Below are positions 36,278 to 44,586 of a stretch of DNA of 64,000 nt, piece by piece (the first letter of the stretch is position 1; every line of letters starts with the position of its first letter). Location of the stretch: NCBI RefSeq assembly GCF_003663845.1, contig NZ_RCCA01000001.1:558001-622000 (forward strand), read 5' to 3'. This DNA is from Chryseobacterium sp. 7 (GTDB lineage Bacteria > Bacteroidota > Bacteroidia > Flavobacteriales > Weeksellaceae). The notes below the pieces were generated by a model. That model saw only the letters and a program-made list of their open reading frames with translations. It was not told the origin of the DNA and searched no databases. A program made the position numbers and the translations under genes.

Positions 36278-36913
36278 TTAATTGGTTAGTTCCAAATAAA
36301 GTATTTTAATATAGACCTTACTACCCTCTTTTTCCCAGACATCATACATGGCATCCTGAGAAGTTTTTGAACTTCTTGTATAGTCTTGCCCTATATTCAG
36401 AATGTTCAGCAGAATGTATTCGTCTCCTACAGAATTGACGACATAGGCTGTTTTCTCAGACTTACCGTCTCCTGAATTTTTTATCCCGTCCGTAAGCGCA
36501 CGAAACTGGTTCAGATGATGCATAAAATTATTTCCATCTTTCACAGAGTCATAGGCTCTAAGCAGGATCAGCAAAATATCCAGGTTGGTAGGATCTTGAC
36601 CATACAATGTCTTTCCCTGTTTGATGCAATCTGTAAAATTGTTCTGCTTAAAAGCATCTACAAGATTCTTAAAGCTGTCATCTGACGTGCTTATTTTATC
36701 ATTTCTAAAGTTTCTTCCATAGTAAAGATACTGGGATTCTATACTGTCCAGAGACTTTGGATACCCTTTATACTTAAAAATAAGTTTCTCGTAATTGTAC
36801 GGAGAATCAGGACTTTTGAGGCTTTTCTCAATAGCTTTTAAGTCGATTTTTGATTTCTGGCTGAACCCAAAAACCGAAAACATAATAAATAAAAGGAAAA
36901 AGTGATACTTCAT
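36278..36913 (-). CDS. DUF4919 family exported protein
   Basis: This 211-aa protein has a signal peptide (FFLLFIMFSVFGFSQ) and the DUF4919-type body: LKSPDSPYNYEKLIFKYKG, QYLYYGR, and a C-terminal YDVWEKEGSKVYIKILYLELTN. Helical pairs in the middle (LVDAFKQNNFTDCIKQGKTLYGQDPTNLDILLIL) are TPR-like. Function is unknown. It overlaps the hflX stop by one base, which suggests coupled translation. Confidence 0.75.
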   Translation of the reverse strand: MKYHFFLLFIMFSVFGFSQKSKIDLKAIEKSLKSPDSPYNYEKLIFKYKGYPKSLDSIESQYLYYGRNFRNDKISTSDDSFKNLVDAFKQNNFTDCIKQGKTLYGQDPTNLDILLILLRAYDSVKDGNNFMHHLNQFRALTDGIKNSGDGKSEKTAYVVNSVGDEYILLNILNIGQDYTRSSKTSQDAMYDVWEKEGSKVYIKILYLELTN

Positions 36914-38136
36914 TAATTGTTGCTTTCTTCCTCGTCGTTATCGAAATATTCGAAAAGGAAATCGTTGTACGGGAATCTTGAAATATGAATTTTCATAACT
37001 TCATCATAGATCATTTTCTTCATTTCCGGGAAGTTTTCCTTCGTTAATGCAGAAATGAAAACCGTTGGATATTTTGATTTTGCCATCCACGTCTTTTTCC
37101 ATTCTTCCAGAGAGATATTTTTACGGGTAGAGGGCGTAAGATCATCTTCATCCTTTTTCTCATAGCTGAAATCATCAATCTTATTGAAAATCATGATCAT
37201 TGGTTTCTGATGGGCATTAATTTCCATCAGGATATGATTTACAGATTCTATATGATCTTCAAAGCTTTCGTGAGAAATATCCACTACATGAATCAAAAGA
37301 TCAGCTTCACGCACTTCATCCAAAGTAGATTTGAATGATTCTACCAGCTGAGTCGGTAATTTTCTGATAAACCCTACGGTATCGGTAAGCAGGAAAGGTA
37401 AATTTCCAATCACCACTTTTCTTACAGTCGTATCTAGGGTAGCAAATAATTTATTTTCTGCAAAAACCTCAGACTTTGAGATAGAATTCATCAAAGTAGA
37501 TTTTCCTACGTTGGTATATCCTACCAAAGCAGCACGAACCACCTTTCCGCGGTTGTTACGCTGAGTTGCCATCTGTTTGTCAATAGTCTTTAATTTCTCT
37601 TTCAGCAACGTAATTCTGTCACGGATAATACGACGGTCAGTTTCAATTTCCGTTTCACCGGGACCTCTCATCCCAATCCCCCCTTTCTGACGTTCAAGGT
37701 GAGTCCACATTCTTGTCAATCGTGGTAAAAGATACTGATATTGAGCTAATTCTACCTGAGTTCTTGCATAAGAAGTCTGGGCTCTTTGGGCAAAAATATC
37801 AAGAATAAGATTGGTACGGTCCAAAATCTTCACTTCCATATCTCTTTCCAGATTTTTAAGCTGTGAAGGAGAGAGTTCATCGTCGAAAATTACAGTTCCT
37901 ATCTCGTTTTCTTTTACATATTCTTTTATCTCAATGGCTTTTCCGCTTCCGATAAAGGTTTTGGAATCCGGCTGAGTCAGTTTTTGGGTAAAACGCTTTT
38001 GTACGGTAGCTCCGGCTGTGAAAGCTAAAAACTCAAGTTCATCTAAATACTCCGTCAGTTTTTCTTCGTCCTGATTTTGAGTAATAACACCCACCAGGAC
38101 AGCCTTCTCATAGTTATGTTCTTTCTTTTCTAACAT
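36913..38136 (-). CDS. hflX: Ribosome-associated GTPase HflX
   Basis: This 407-aa protein binds the 50S subunit and splits stalled ribosomes, chiefly after heat stress. It has the N-terminal HflX domain, the linker motif GMRGPGETEIETDRR, and the GTPase motifs G1 VGYTNVGKSTL, G3 DTVGFI and G4 NKID. A short acidic C-terminal tail (FDNDEEESNN) follows. It leads the four-gene minus-strand operon. Confidence 0.95.
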   Translation of the reverse strand: MLEKKEHNYEKAVLVGVITQNQDEEKLTEYLDELEFLAFTAGATVQKRFTQKLTQPDSKTFIGSGKAIEIKEYVKENEIGTVIFDDELSPSQLKNLERDMEVKILDRTNLILDIFAQRAQTSYARTQVELAQYQYLLPRLTRMWTHLERQKGGIGMRGPGETEIETDRRIIRDRITLLKEKLKTIDKQMATQRNNRGKVVRAALVGYTNVGKSTLMNSISKSEVFAENKLFATLDTTVRKVVIGNLPFLLTDTVGFIRKLPTQLVESFKSTLDEVREADLLIHVVDISHESFEDHIESVNHILMEINAHQKPMIMIFNKIDDFSYEKKDEDDLTPSTRKNISLEEWKKTWMAKSKYPTVFISALTKENFPEMKKMIYDEVMKIHISRFPYNDFLFEYFDNDEEESNN

Positions 38137-38329
38137 TAAGTTCTGTCTATGTTTATGATTTTTACAAGTTAATATTTTTCAGAAAAAAACAAAATCAATT
38201 TTTATTTAATAACACATTTTAAGATAAATTTAAGTTTGAAAATAAAAAGTCTGAAAAAAAACTCCTAACTTTATAAAACAGATTTCTGATTTTTAAATAG
38301 TTAAACTAAAATTTAATCTCCGGAATATC

Positions 38330-39037
38330 ATGATTACCCATATTAGATGTATGATTATTGATGATGATGAACTGGACAGGCTGGTTCTTCAGCATTATAT
38401 CAAACAATATCAGAATATTGAGATTGTTGCTTCTTTTGAATCTGCAGAAAAGGCTATTCCTTATCTTGACCTTCCTGTGGATCTTCTGATTACCGAAACC
38501 AGTCTGAAGGGGATGAACGGTCTTGAATTCCGGAAGCTGGCTCATAAAATACCGGCATGTATTTTTGTAAGTTCTCATCCTGAACTGGCTGCCGATACGT
38601 TTGAAATCAACACTCTGGATTTTATTACCAAACCGCTTATTGCGGATCGTTTTCATTATTCTATGGAGAAACTTTTCCATTTTTTTGAAGTAAAGGAAAA
38701 GTGTGAGTGCTATGATGCCCTGATAGGTGAAAACTGCATCAAAATAAAAGAAGGCGGACATATTTTTCAAATCAAAATGAGAGATATTCTGTATCTGGAA
38801 GCCCTGAAAGACTATACAAGAATCATCACCCTCGAAAAAAAATATTGCATTTTAAATTCTTTGGGAAATATTCTGCAAAAAAACTGTTTTGATTCTTTCG
38901 TCAGGATACACCGGAGCTATGCTGTACCACGCCATCTCATCCGCGGAAAAAGCTGCCATGAAATAGAACTGGCACACCACATAAAACTCCCTATTGGACG
39001 AACTTATAAGGATAATCTTTCTTTTTTCAATCCTTAA
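38330..39037 (+). CDS. Orphan LytTR response regulator with atypical receiver
   Basis: This 235-aa protein has a receiver domain (residues about 5-120) and a LytTR DNA-binding domain (about 135-235, with FVRIHRSYAV and IGRTYKDNL). The receiver keeps the acidic triad DDDE at 11-14 and the switch Lys in FITKP (101), but the phosphorylation site, normally Asp, is Glu56 (LLITETSLKGMNG). Glu at this site can mimic the phosphorylated state, so the protein may be active without a kinase. No histidine kinase is adjacent. Targets are unknown. A pair of direct repeats with LytTR-like spacing lies just downstream. Confidence 0.85.
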   Translation: MITHIRCMIIDDDELDRLVLQHYIKQYQNIEIVASFESAEKAIPYLDLPVDLLITETSLKGMNGLEFRKLAHKIPACIFVSSHPELAADTFEINTLDFITKPLIADRFHYSMEKLFHFFEVKEKCECYDALIGENCIKIKEGGHIFQIKMRDILYLEALKDYTRIITLEKKYCILNSLGNILQKNCFDSFVRIHRSYAVPRHLIRGKSCHEIELAHHIKLPIGRTYKDNLSFFNP

Positions 39038-39593
39038 AAAAATCCTGATAAAGACCCGGAAATACCTCACAAAATGCTATTGGTCGATTATTTCTGCCGT
39101 TGGTCTATTTTCCTGTCATTCGATTGAGATAGGTGGTAATTTAGTTCTCCCAAATCACCCTTGTTATAAGACAGAATACCTAATATTTAAAAGTGATTAT
39201 CTATGAAAAAAACTCTATCTCCTCTTCTTTTTCCAATTACCCTTATTGATTCTTAAGTTTTGGCATCAGTCATAATTTGTACGAATAAAAATGGAAATAA
39301 GATATTTACCACCCTTAGTTTCTTAAAGGATTTGAAATAAAAAACAAGAATTTGAAAACCCATATTTTTATTTAAACTTTGGAAATAACTTGTTCTAAAA
39401 TCCCAAATTTTGGTTATTTCGAAAGGACTCATTGTATACAGGCCAATTATAATAATTCTAGGAACACAAATACAAAATTTATTAAGCAGCCCAATATTGA
39501 CCAATATCTAAAAAACTATTCTCTAAACTAATAACTGCCAAAAACTAATACCCGCAAAAAGCTGATAACCAAAATAGATTTTTCAAACAAAAA
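39038..39593. other. 556-bp intergenic region without a convincing gene
   Basis: I find no supportable gene here. A 17-codon frame (39203-39256, MKKTLSPLLFPITLIDS) looks like a cut-off signal peptide. An 83-codon minus-strand frame has biased composition and no recognisable pattern. Direct repeats at 39079-39109 are listed separately. Confidence 0.5.
39079..39109 (+). promoter_or_regulatory. Candidate LytTR-type direct repeats
   Basis: ATTGGTCGATT (39079-39089) and GTTGGTCTATT (39099-39109) share nine of eleven positions at a 20-bp period. LytTR regulators bind paired short direct repeats about two helical turns apart. The site is 42 bp past the LytTR gene stop. Confidence 0.35.
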
Positions 39594-39621
39594 GAAAGTC
39601 CGCCAAAAGCGGACTTTTTAT
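39594..39621 (-). terminator. Terminator after the META lipoprotein gene
   Basis: The stem AAAGTCCGC / GCGGACTTT with a short loop is flanked by A- and T-runs. Confidence 0.8.
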
Positions 39622-39637
39622 ATAGAAGACGGAATCC

Positions 39638-40072
39638 TTAATCCCAATCTGCTGCTACAAATTTCATTGAATTGCCATTCTCATTGGTTAAAGTAAGAAA
39701 ATGTCCTTCCACTGAATATTTTGTCATGGTTTCAATTTTCTTCTGAAAAGAGGTTTCAAGCTCCATATTCTGGCAGGCTTTCATTGTACTTACTCCTTTT
39801 GAAATTTTCACTTTTCCTCCTTTTTTAAATTCAGTTACAAAAGACATTTGGTTACATCCCATATAAGCACTTCCTTGAATTTTTCCATCAACCATATTAG
39901 CGGTCAGGTTCATTTCAGCCTTATTAGCAATCAGTTGATCTTTTGAAAAACCATCCAATGAAACAAGCATCCATTGTCTTTGAAGAGAAGGATTTTTAGC
40001 TGGCATTGAAGAACAATTTAAAACTACTCCTAAAAGTAAAACTGCAAAAAGTGACAATAGTATCTTTTTCAT
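39638..40072 (-). CDS. META-domain (HslJ-like) lipoprotein
   Basis: From the ATG at 40072 the protein begins MKKILLSLFAVLLLGVVLNCSS, with a lipobox Cys; four extra residues upstream are unlikely. The META domain follows (RQWMLVSLDG, GSAYMGCNQMSFVTEF, GVSTMKACQNMELETSFQKKIETMTKYSVEGHFLTLTNENGNSMKF), including its two conserved Cys. E. coli HslJ is linked to novobiocin tolerance; the role in Bacteroidetes is unknown. It is divergent from the S46 peptidase gene, 86 bp away. Confidence 0.85.
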   Translation of the reverse strand: MKKILLSLFAVLLLGVVLNCSSMPAKNPSLQRQWMLVSLDGFSKDQLIANKAEMNLTANMVDGKIQGSAYMGCNQMSFVTEFKKGGKVKISKGVSTMKACQNMELETSFQKKIETMTKYSVEGHFLTLTNENGNSMKFVAADWD

Positions 40073-40158
40073 GCGGATTATCATCCCATTTTCGTACCAT
40101 TCCGGGACAGAATCTCGTAAAAATTAGTAAATTAGCGACACAAAAATTATTTTATAAA

Positions 40159-42366
40159 ATGAAAAGACTATTTCTACTATTCACTTTCTTATTGGGCTTT
40201 GCTCAAATGAGGGCGGATGAGGGGATGTGGCTGCTAATGCTCATCAAAAGACTTAACGGTGTTGATATGCAAAAAGAGGGTCTACATCTTACGCCTGAAG
40301 AAATTTATTCTGTGAACAATTCAAGCTTAAAGGATGCTATCGTAAGTTTCGGTGGTTTCTGTACAGGAGAGATTGTTTCTGATAAAGGACTTATATTTAC
40401 AAACCACCACTGTGGTTATGGTGCCGTTGCTGCTGCTTCTACACCGGAAAAAGATTATTTGAAGAACGGTTTCTGGGCAATGAAACAGAAAGACGAATTC
40501 AATGCAAAGGATCTTTATGTAAGATTTTTAGTGAGAATGGATGATGCTACGCAGAGAATCACTTCGAAACTAAACAACAATATGACCGGAGCAGAGAGAA
40601 AAGCTGTTATTGATGCTGAAACTAAAGCGATTCAGACAGAAAACTCTGAAAACGGAAAATATACTGTAGTAGTAAGAGATTTCTTCAACGGAAATGAATT
40701 CTACTATTTTGTATACCAGGATTATAAAGACATCAGATTAGTAGGTGCTCCACCTTCATCATTAGGAAAATTCGGAGGAGATACAGACAACTGGGAATGG
40801 CCAAGACACACAGCAGACTTCACTGTTTTCAGAGTATATGCTGATGCTGCAGGAAATCCTGCTGAATATTCTCCAAGCAACACCCCATTGAAGCCTAAGC
40901 ACTTCCTTCCGGTTTCTCTTAAAGGAATCAAGCCTGGGGATTTCTCTATGATCTTGGGTTACCCTGGAAGAACAAACCGTTACCTGACTTCTTACGGAAT
41001 TCAGCAAATGGTAACTAAAGATTACCCGGCTTGGGTAGAAGCTTCTAAATTGGCTATGGATGTAATGAAAAAGTACATGGACAAGGATAAAGCTACTCAG
41101 CTTAACTATGCTTCTCAATATGCTTCAGTAGCAAACTACTGGAAAAACAGACAGGGAACTATTGACGCAGTAGAGAAAAACGGAACTATTTCTGACAAAC
41201 AAAAAATAGAAGAAACTTACAATAAGTGGGCTGCAATGCCTGGAAATGACCAATACAATGGCGTTTTAGAAGATATTGGCATATACTATAAACAAGTTTC
41301 TGATAGAAATGTTGAAAGAAACTACGCTTCTCAGTTCTCAAGAAATGCAAAATATATGACTCTTGCGCTACAGGTAGGATCTGCTCTTAAAGCTTACGCG
41401 GCTCAAGATATGCAGGGAAGACTGGCTATGAAAGCTAAAACTGAAGCGGCTATCAAAGCGGCTTATGAAAACTTCAACCCATCTTTAGAAGGAGAAATGC
41501 TTGCTGCAATGACAAGTCTTTACCAAGCCAGAGTTAAAAATCCGGAAGTTGCTTCTGCCACTATTTTAGGTTTAGATGCTAAAACGGTTTCAAATGTAGC
41601 TTATTCTTCAATTTTTGCCAATAAAACTTCTGCAACCAACTTCTTATTGAATCCAGATGCACTAAAGCTGGATGCTGATCCACTTTGGAAAGCTGCTAAC
41701 GGAATTGTTGCTGATCAAAAAATAAGCACTGAAAGATTTGTTAAAATAGACGACAATTTTGCAAAAAATAACCGTCTTTTCTTAGCTGGTCTGATGAAGG
41801 CTATGCCTGAGAAAAAATTCTACCCGGATGCTAACTCTACCATGAGATTAACGTATGGTACTGTAGATAAATTACCTATCAGAACTGACAGAAACTATTT
41901 CGGTATTACGGATAACTATTATACAGATATGACTGGTCTTGTTGGAAAATACAAGAAAGGTGATGAAGAATTCGACCTTCCTCAAAGAGTGATTGATCTT
42001 TATAACCTTAAAGATTTCGGACAGTATGCTGATGCTGCAGGATATATGCCTGTAAACTTCCTTTCTAACAACGATATTACAGGAGGTAACTCTGGTTCTC
42101 CGGTAATTGATGGAGACGGAAACCTTATCGGTATTGCTTTCGATGGTAACAGCGAAGCATTAAGCGGTGACATCGTATTCGAACAGGAATGGCAGAAAAC
42201 AATCAACGTAGACGTTCGTTTTGTTCTTTGGACAATCGATAAGTATGCGGGTGCAAGAAGATTAGTTGACGAATTGAAGCTTGTAAGAAGTGAAAACACT
42301 CCTGCTGATACAAAAACTAAAAACTCAGGTACTACAACAATGCCTAAGAAAATCAAGAAAAAATAA
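40159..42366 (+). CDS. S46 family dipeptidyl-peptidase (DPP7-like)
   Basis: Starting at MKRLFLLFTFLLGFAQMRADEG gives 735 residues with a signal peptide. The 51-residue upstream extension runs into the divergent gene and is rejected. The chymotrypsin-fold S46 catalytic residues are visible as His in FTNHHCGYGAV and Ser in TGGNSGSPVIDGDGNLIG. The S1-pocket residue in IAFDGNSEALSGD is Gly, the DPP7-like state (hydrophobic P1); DPP11, specific for acidic P1, has Arg there, as I recall. It releases dipeptides from peptides in the periplasm of these protein-fermenting bacteria. Confidence 0.9.
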   Translation: MKRLFLLFTFLLGFAQMRADEGMWLLMLIKRLNGVDMQKEGLHLTPEEIYSVNNSSLKDAIVSFGGFCTGEIVSDKGLIFTNHHCGYGAVAAASTPEKDYLKNGFWAMKQKDEFNAKDLYVRFLVRMDDATQRITSKLNNNMTGAERKAVIDAETKAIQTENSENGKYTVVVRDFFNGNEFYYFVYQDYKDIRLVGAPPSSLGKFGGDTDNWEWPRHTADFTVFRVYADAAGNPAEYSPSNTPLKPKHFLPVSLKGIKPGDFSMILGYPGRTNRYLTSYGIQQMVTKDYPAWVEASKLAMDVMKKYMDKDKATQLNYASQYASVANYWKNRQGTIDAVEKNGTISDKQKIEETYNKWAAMPGNDQYNGVLEDIGIYYKQVSDRNVERNYASQFSRNAKYMTLALQVGSALKAYAAQDMQGRLAMKAKTEAAIKAAYENFNPSLEGEMLAAMTSLYQARVKNPEVASATILGLDAKTVSNVAYSSIFANKTSATNFLLNPDALKLDADPLWKAANGIVADQKISTERFVKIDDNFAKNNRLFLAGLMKAMPEKKFYPDANSTMRLTYGTVDKLPIRTDRNYFGITDNYYTDMTGLVGKYKKGDEEFDLPQRVIDLYNLKDFGQYADAAGYMPVNFLSNNDITGGNSGSPVIDGDGNLIGIAFDGNSEALSGDIVFEQEWQKTINVDVRFVLWTIDKYAGARRLVDELKLVRSENTPADTKTKNSGTTTMPKKIKKK

Positions 42367-42386
42367 TCTTATCTGATATTTTTTTG

Positions 42387-42420
42387 AAAACCGTGAAATT
42401 TACTTTCACGGTTTTTTTAT
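42387..42420 (+). terminator. Terminator after the S46 peptidase
   Basis: The stem AAACCGTGAAA / TTTCACGGTTT is followed by a T-run. Confidence 0.85.
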
Positions 42421-42444
42421 TTTTGACTATTAAAATTATTCATT

Positions 42445-42921
42445 ATGAAACCTCAACCTATTGAATTCAAAGCCATTATTCAGCAAAACGGAGAGATGAA
42501 TGCTGCATTTGTAGAATTTCCTTTTTCCACGGAAGAGTTGTTTAATAAGAAAGGTCAGGTAAAGATAAAAGCCCTGTTTGATGGTAAAGTTGAATATCGC
42601 GGAAGTCTGGCTAAAATGAAATCTGATTGTCACATTTTAGGTCTTACTCAGGAAGCTTGAAAGCTGCTGAATAAAACCTTCGGTGATGAGATCTCTGTTT
42701 CTCTTGCTGAAGACAAAGAAGATAGAGTAGTTGAAATTGCAGATGATATAGTATTCGTCTTTAATGAAAATCCACAAGCAAAAGATCTATTTGACAAAAT
42801 GAGTTACACTCACCGAAAGGAATACATCCGTTGGATTGAAGAAGCCAAGAAACCTGAAACAAGAGAAAACAGAAAAATAAAAATGATCCAGATGATTCTG
42901 GATGGAAAAATGGGGATATAA
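42445..42921 (+). pseudogene. DUF1905/YdeI-type gene with one in-frame TGA
   Basis: A single frame runs through 42445-42921, interrupted only by TGA at 42658-42660. Before it lies a DUF1905 domain (IEFKAIIQQNGEMNAAFVEFPFS, GKVEYRGSLAKMKSDCHILGLTQEA). After it the domain continues (KLLNKTFGDEISVSLAED) and ends with the YdeI/OmpD-associated motif MSYTHRKEYIRWIEEAKKPETRENR. Relatives often have Arg where the stop falls, so CGA to TGA is the simplest change. Intact relatives are about 158 aa. The fresh state of both halves suggests a recent mutation, or a sequence error. Confidence 0.8.
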
Positions 42922-42924
42922 AAA

Positions 42925-44100
42925 TTATTCTATGCTTCTTGAAGTTGGATCAGCTTCATTATCTCTTTCTAATGAATCAATATCATCGCCAGGGTTTTCA
43001 GGCACGAGAAAACTCATTACAAGCAGAACTATAAATTCAAAAATAAGAACCCAATACCACTTTACAAAGTTAAACAGCCAAACATATGGTAAAATTAAAG
43101 ATACAAAGAAATAAATATTTGTTACTTTTAAAGTAGACCATTGACCAGATAATATTTTTTTAACGTTTTTATTTAAAATTAGAATTAATAAAATACCACA
43201 AACAACAAAGACAGCTTTACGTAAAAAAGTACTTGTATAAATATAAATATCACTAATAAACATTGTCGAAATAACACCTACAAATAGTAATATAAAAATT
43301 ATATTTACAATTCTGTATATCCATTTATAGACTTTGTTCTCATCTTTTCTTTCATAAATATAAGTGAAATTTATATTTAAAATTCTTTCTTTTTCTATTA
43401 TAAAATTATGCCCGGGAATACTTTTTATTTCAACACCACCACCATCTAACCTTTTATATCTTTTTGCATCTGATAAAACAATTGTTTGTAGTTGGTTACT
43501 TTGGGGATCCAAATAATAGTTAATTACTCTTCCTGAATATAATTTCGTTTCTTCATTTTGCTCTGTTAAAACATCAGCATTAGTATAACCATAGGTAAGA
43601 GTATCATCACTATTTAGATTATAAGTCCCTTTTACTAAGTCTTGCCAATAATTTAAATATTTCATAACACCAATTGATTTTACAAAAGTTGTTCTTGTTA
43701 TTAAGTATGTTAGTATGCCTAGTAAAAATGAAAGAGTATATATACAAATCATTAACAGAAAAAAATGCATATAGATATCTTTATCTTTTGGTGCTAACTT
43801 TTTATCTGGATTGGGAAGCTTGTTATTAGATAGATCATTAAAGGTATCCCATATTGTTTTATATGAAATTGAGGGCAATAAATCCAAATTTAGAGCTTTG
43901 TTGCAGAATACAAAAAAAAGAAAAGTAACCAAAAGAATAATAATACTCGTTAGTATTGTCCAAATAAATCTCTCAAAAAGATTCCCCTTGTCAAATTCTT
44001 TCGAATACTCTCTGATAAAAAGAAATTTCCGGAAAATAATTCCCGGAAATAAAAATATCATTAAATAGACAATAGTATTTAAAGCTATATTAAATTCCAT
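42925..44100 (-). CDS. Multi-pass membrane protein with a cytosolic insert
   Basis: I do not recognise this 391-aa protein. It has about three N-terminal membrane helices (res ~10-22, 47-68, 115-138), then a soluble region of about 115 residues containing a small beta-barrel-like segment (KLYSGRVINYYLDPQSNQLQTIVLSDAKRYKR), and three or four C-terminal helices. The layout, membrane helices around an SH3-like insert, recalls DUF6338-type proteins, but I see no direct identity. The region is markedly AT-rich. It is the second gene of a two-gene unit; the 83-aa gene ends 4 bp upstream. Confidence 0.6.
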   Translation of the reverse strand: MEFNIALNTIVYLMIFLFPGIIFRKFLFIREYSKEFDKGNLFERFIWTILTSIIILLVTFLFFVFCNKALNLDLLPSISYKTIWDTFNDLSNNKLPNPDKKLAPKDKDIYMHFFLLMICIYTLSFLLGILTYLITRTTFVKSIGVMKYLNYWQDLVKGTYNLNSDDTLTYGYTNADVLTEQNEETKLYSGRVINYYLDPQSNQLQTIVLSDAKRYKRLDGGGVEIKSIPGHNFIIEKERILNINFTYIYERKDENKVYKWIYRIVNIIFILLFVGVISTMFISDIYIYTSTFLRKAVFVVCGILLILILNKNVKKILSGQWSTLKVTNIYFFVSLILPYVWLFNFVKWYWVLIFEFIVLLVMSFLVPENPGDDIDSLERDNEADPTSRSIE

Positions 44101-44104
44101 ATAT

Positions 44105-44356
44105 TTAATTTACAACTATTGTAACTTCTTTATTATTCTTTAAAGTTATTTTACGTGGCTTATTATCATTTTTCGCCTTCAGTTCTTCTACTGTTTTTTC
44201 AAGCTTTTCTTTATCTTGAGGATCAGAAAATTTATCTAGGAAATCCTTATTAAATAAAGTATCCTCTGCAACTAATGAAGCTGTAGTTTTAAATAAAGAT
44301 TCTATAAGAAAGAACATATTATTAACAATTCTTACCATTTTTCCATGTTTTTCCAT
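44105..44356 (-). CDS. Small protein of an AT-rich two-gene module
   Basis: This 83-aa protein has a hydrophobic N-terminal stretch (VNNMFFLIESLFKTTASLV) and a charged C-terminal part (PQDKEKLEKTVEELKAKNDNKPRKITLKNNKEVTIVVN) that may form a short coiled coil. I recognise no family. It is 4 bp from the membrane-protein gene and the unit is preceded by regulatory element copy B, about 96 bp upstream of the start. A toxin-antitoxin or membrane-effector role is possible but not shown. Confidence 0.55.
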   Translation of the reverse strand: MEKHGKMVRIVNNMFFLIESLFKTTASLVAEDTLFNKDFLDKFSDPQDKEKLEKTVEELKAKNDNKPRKITLKNNKEVTIVVN

Positions 44357-44452
44357 TACAAATATATATACAAAAAGTTTTCCACAAATCTTGTGTATTA
44401 ATTATTTTTTTTTAAATTACCAAAATTCATATTGTTTTTATTTTTCTTGATG

Positions 44453-44487
44453 CAAATATCGCCCTGTACAACGACAAAACTTGACGT
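44453..44487 (-). promoter_or_regulatory. Recurrent 35-bp regulatory element, copy B
   Basis: The minus strand reads ACGTCAAGTTTTGTCG (44487-44472), then 11 nt, then GATATTTG (44460-44453) followed by CATCA. The core is identical to copy C over 18 bp including flanking AT. It is co-oriented with the 83-aa and membrane-protein genes. Confidence 0.6.
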
Positions 44488-44586
44488 ATCATTTATGAAA
44501 AAAAAATTAGATTATTTTGTCAGGAACTGATAAAGTAGCCGACTATAGTTACAGATATCATTTATAACTATAAAAAATTTACTTTT

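Noticed and set aside
38221..38329. A promoter TAACTTTA upstream of the LytTR gene.
   Set aside because: The last base breaks the TAnnTTTG box and no -33 element is placed correctly.
39253..39504. An 83-codon minus-strand frame in the gap after the LytTR gene.
   Set aside because: Composition is dominated by Phe, Ile and Lys from AT-rich DNA, and there is no promoter or recognisable motif.
42658..42660. Selenocysteine or other recoding at the in-frame TGA.
   Set aside because: No selenocysteine-type hairpin follows, and the family has no selenoprotein members that I know of. Loss by mutation or a sequence error is simpler.
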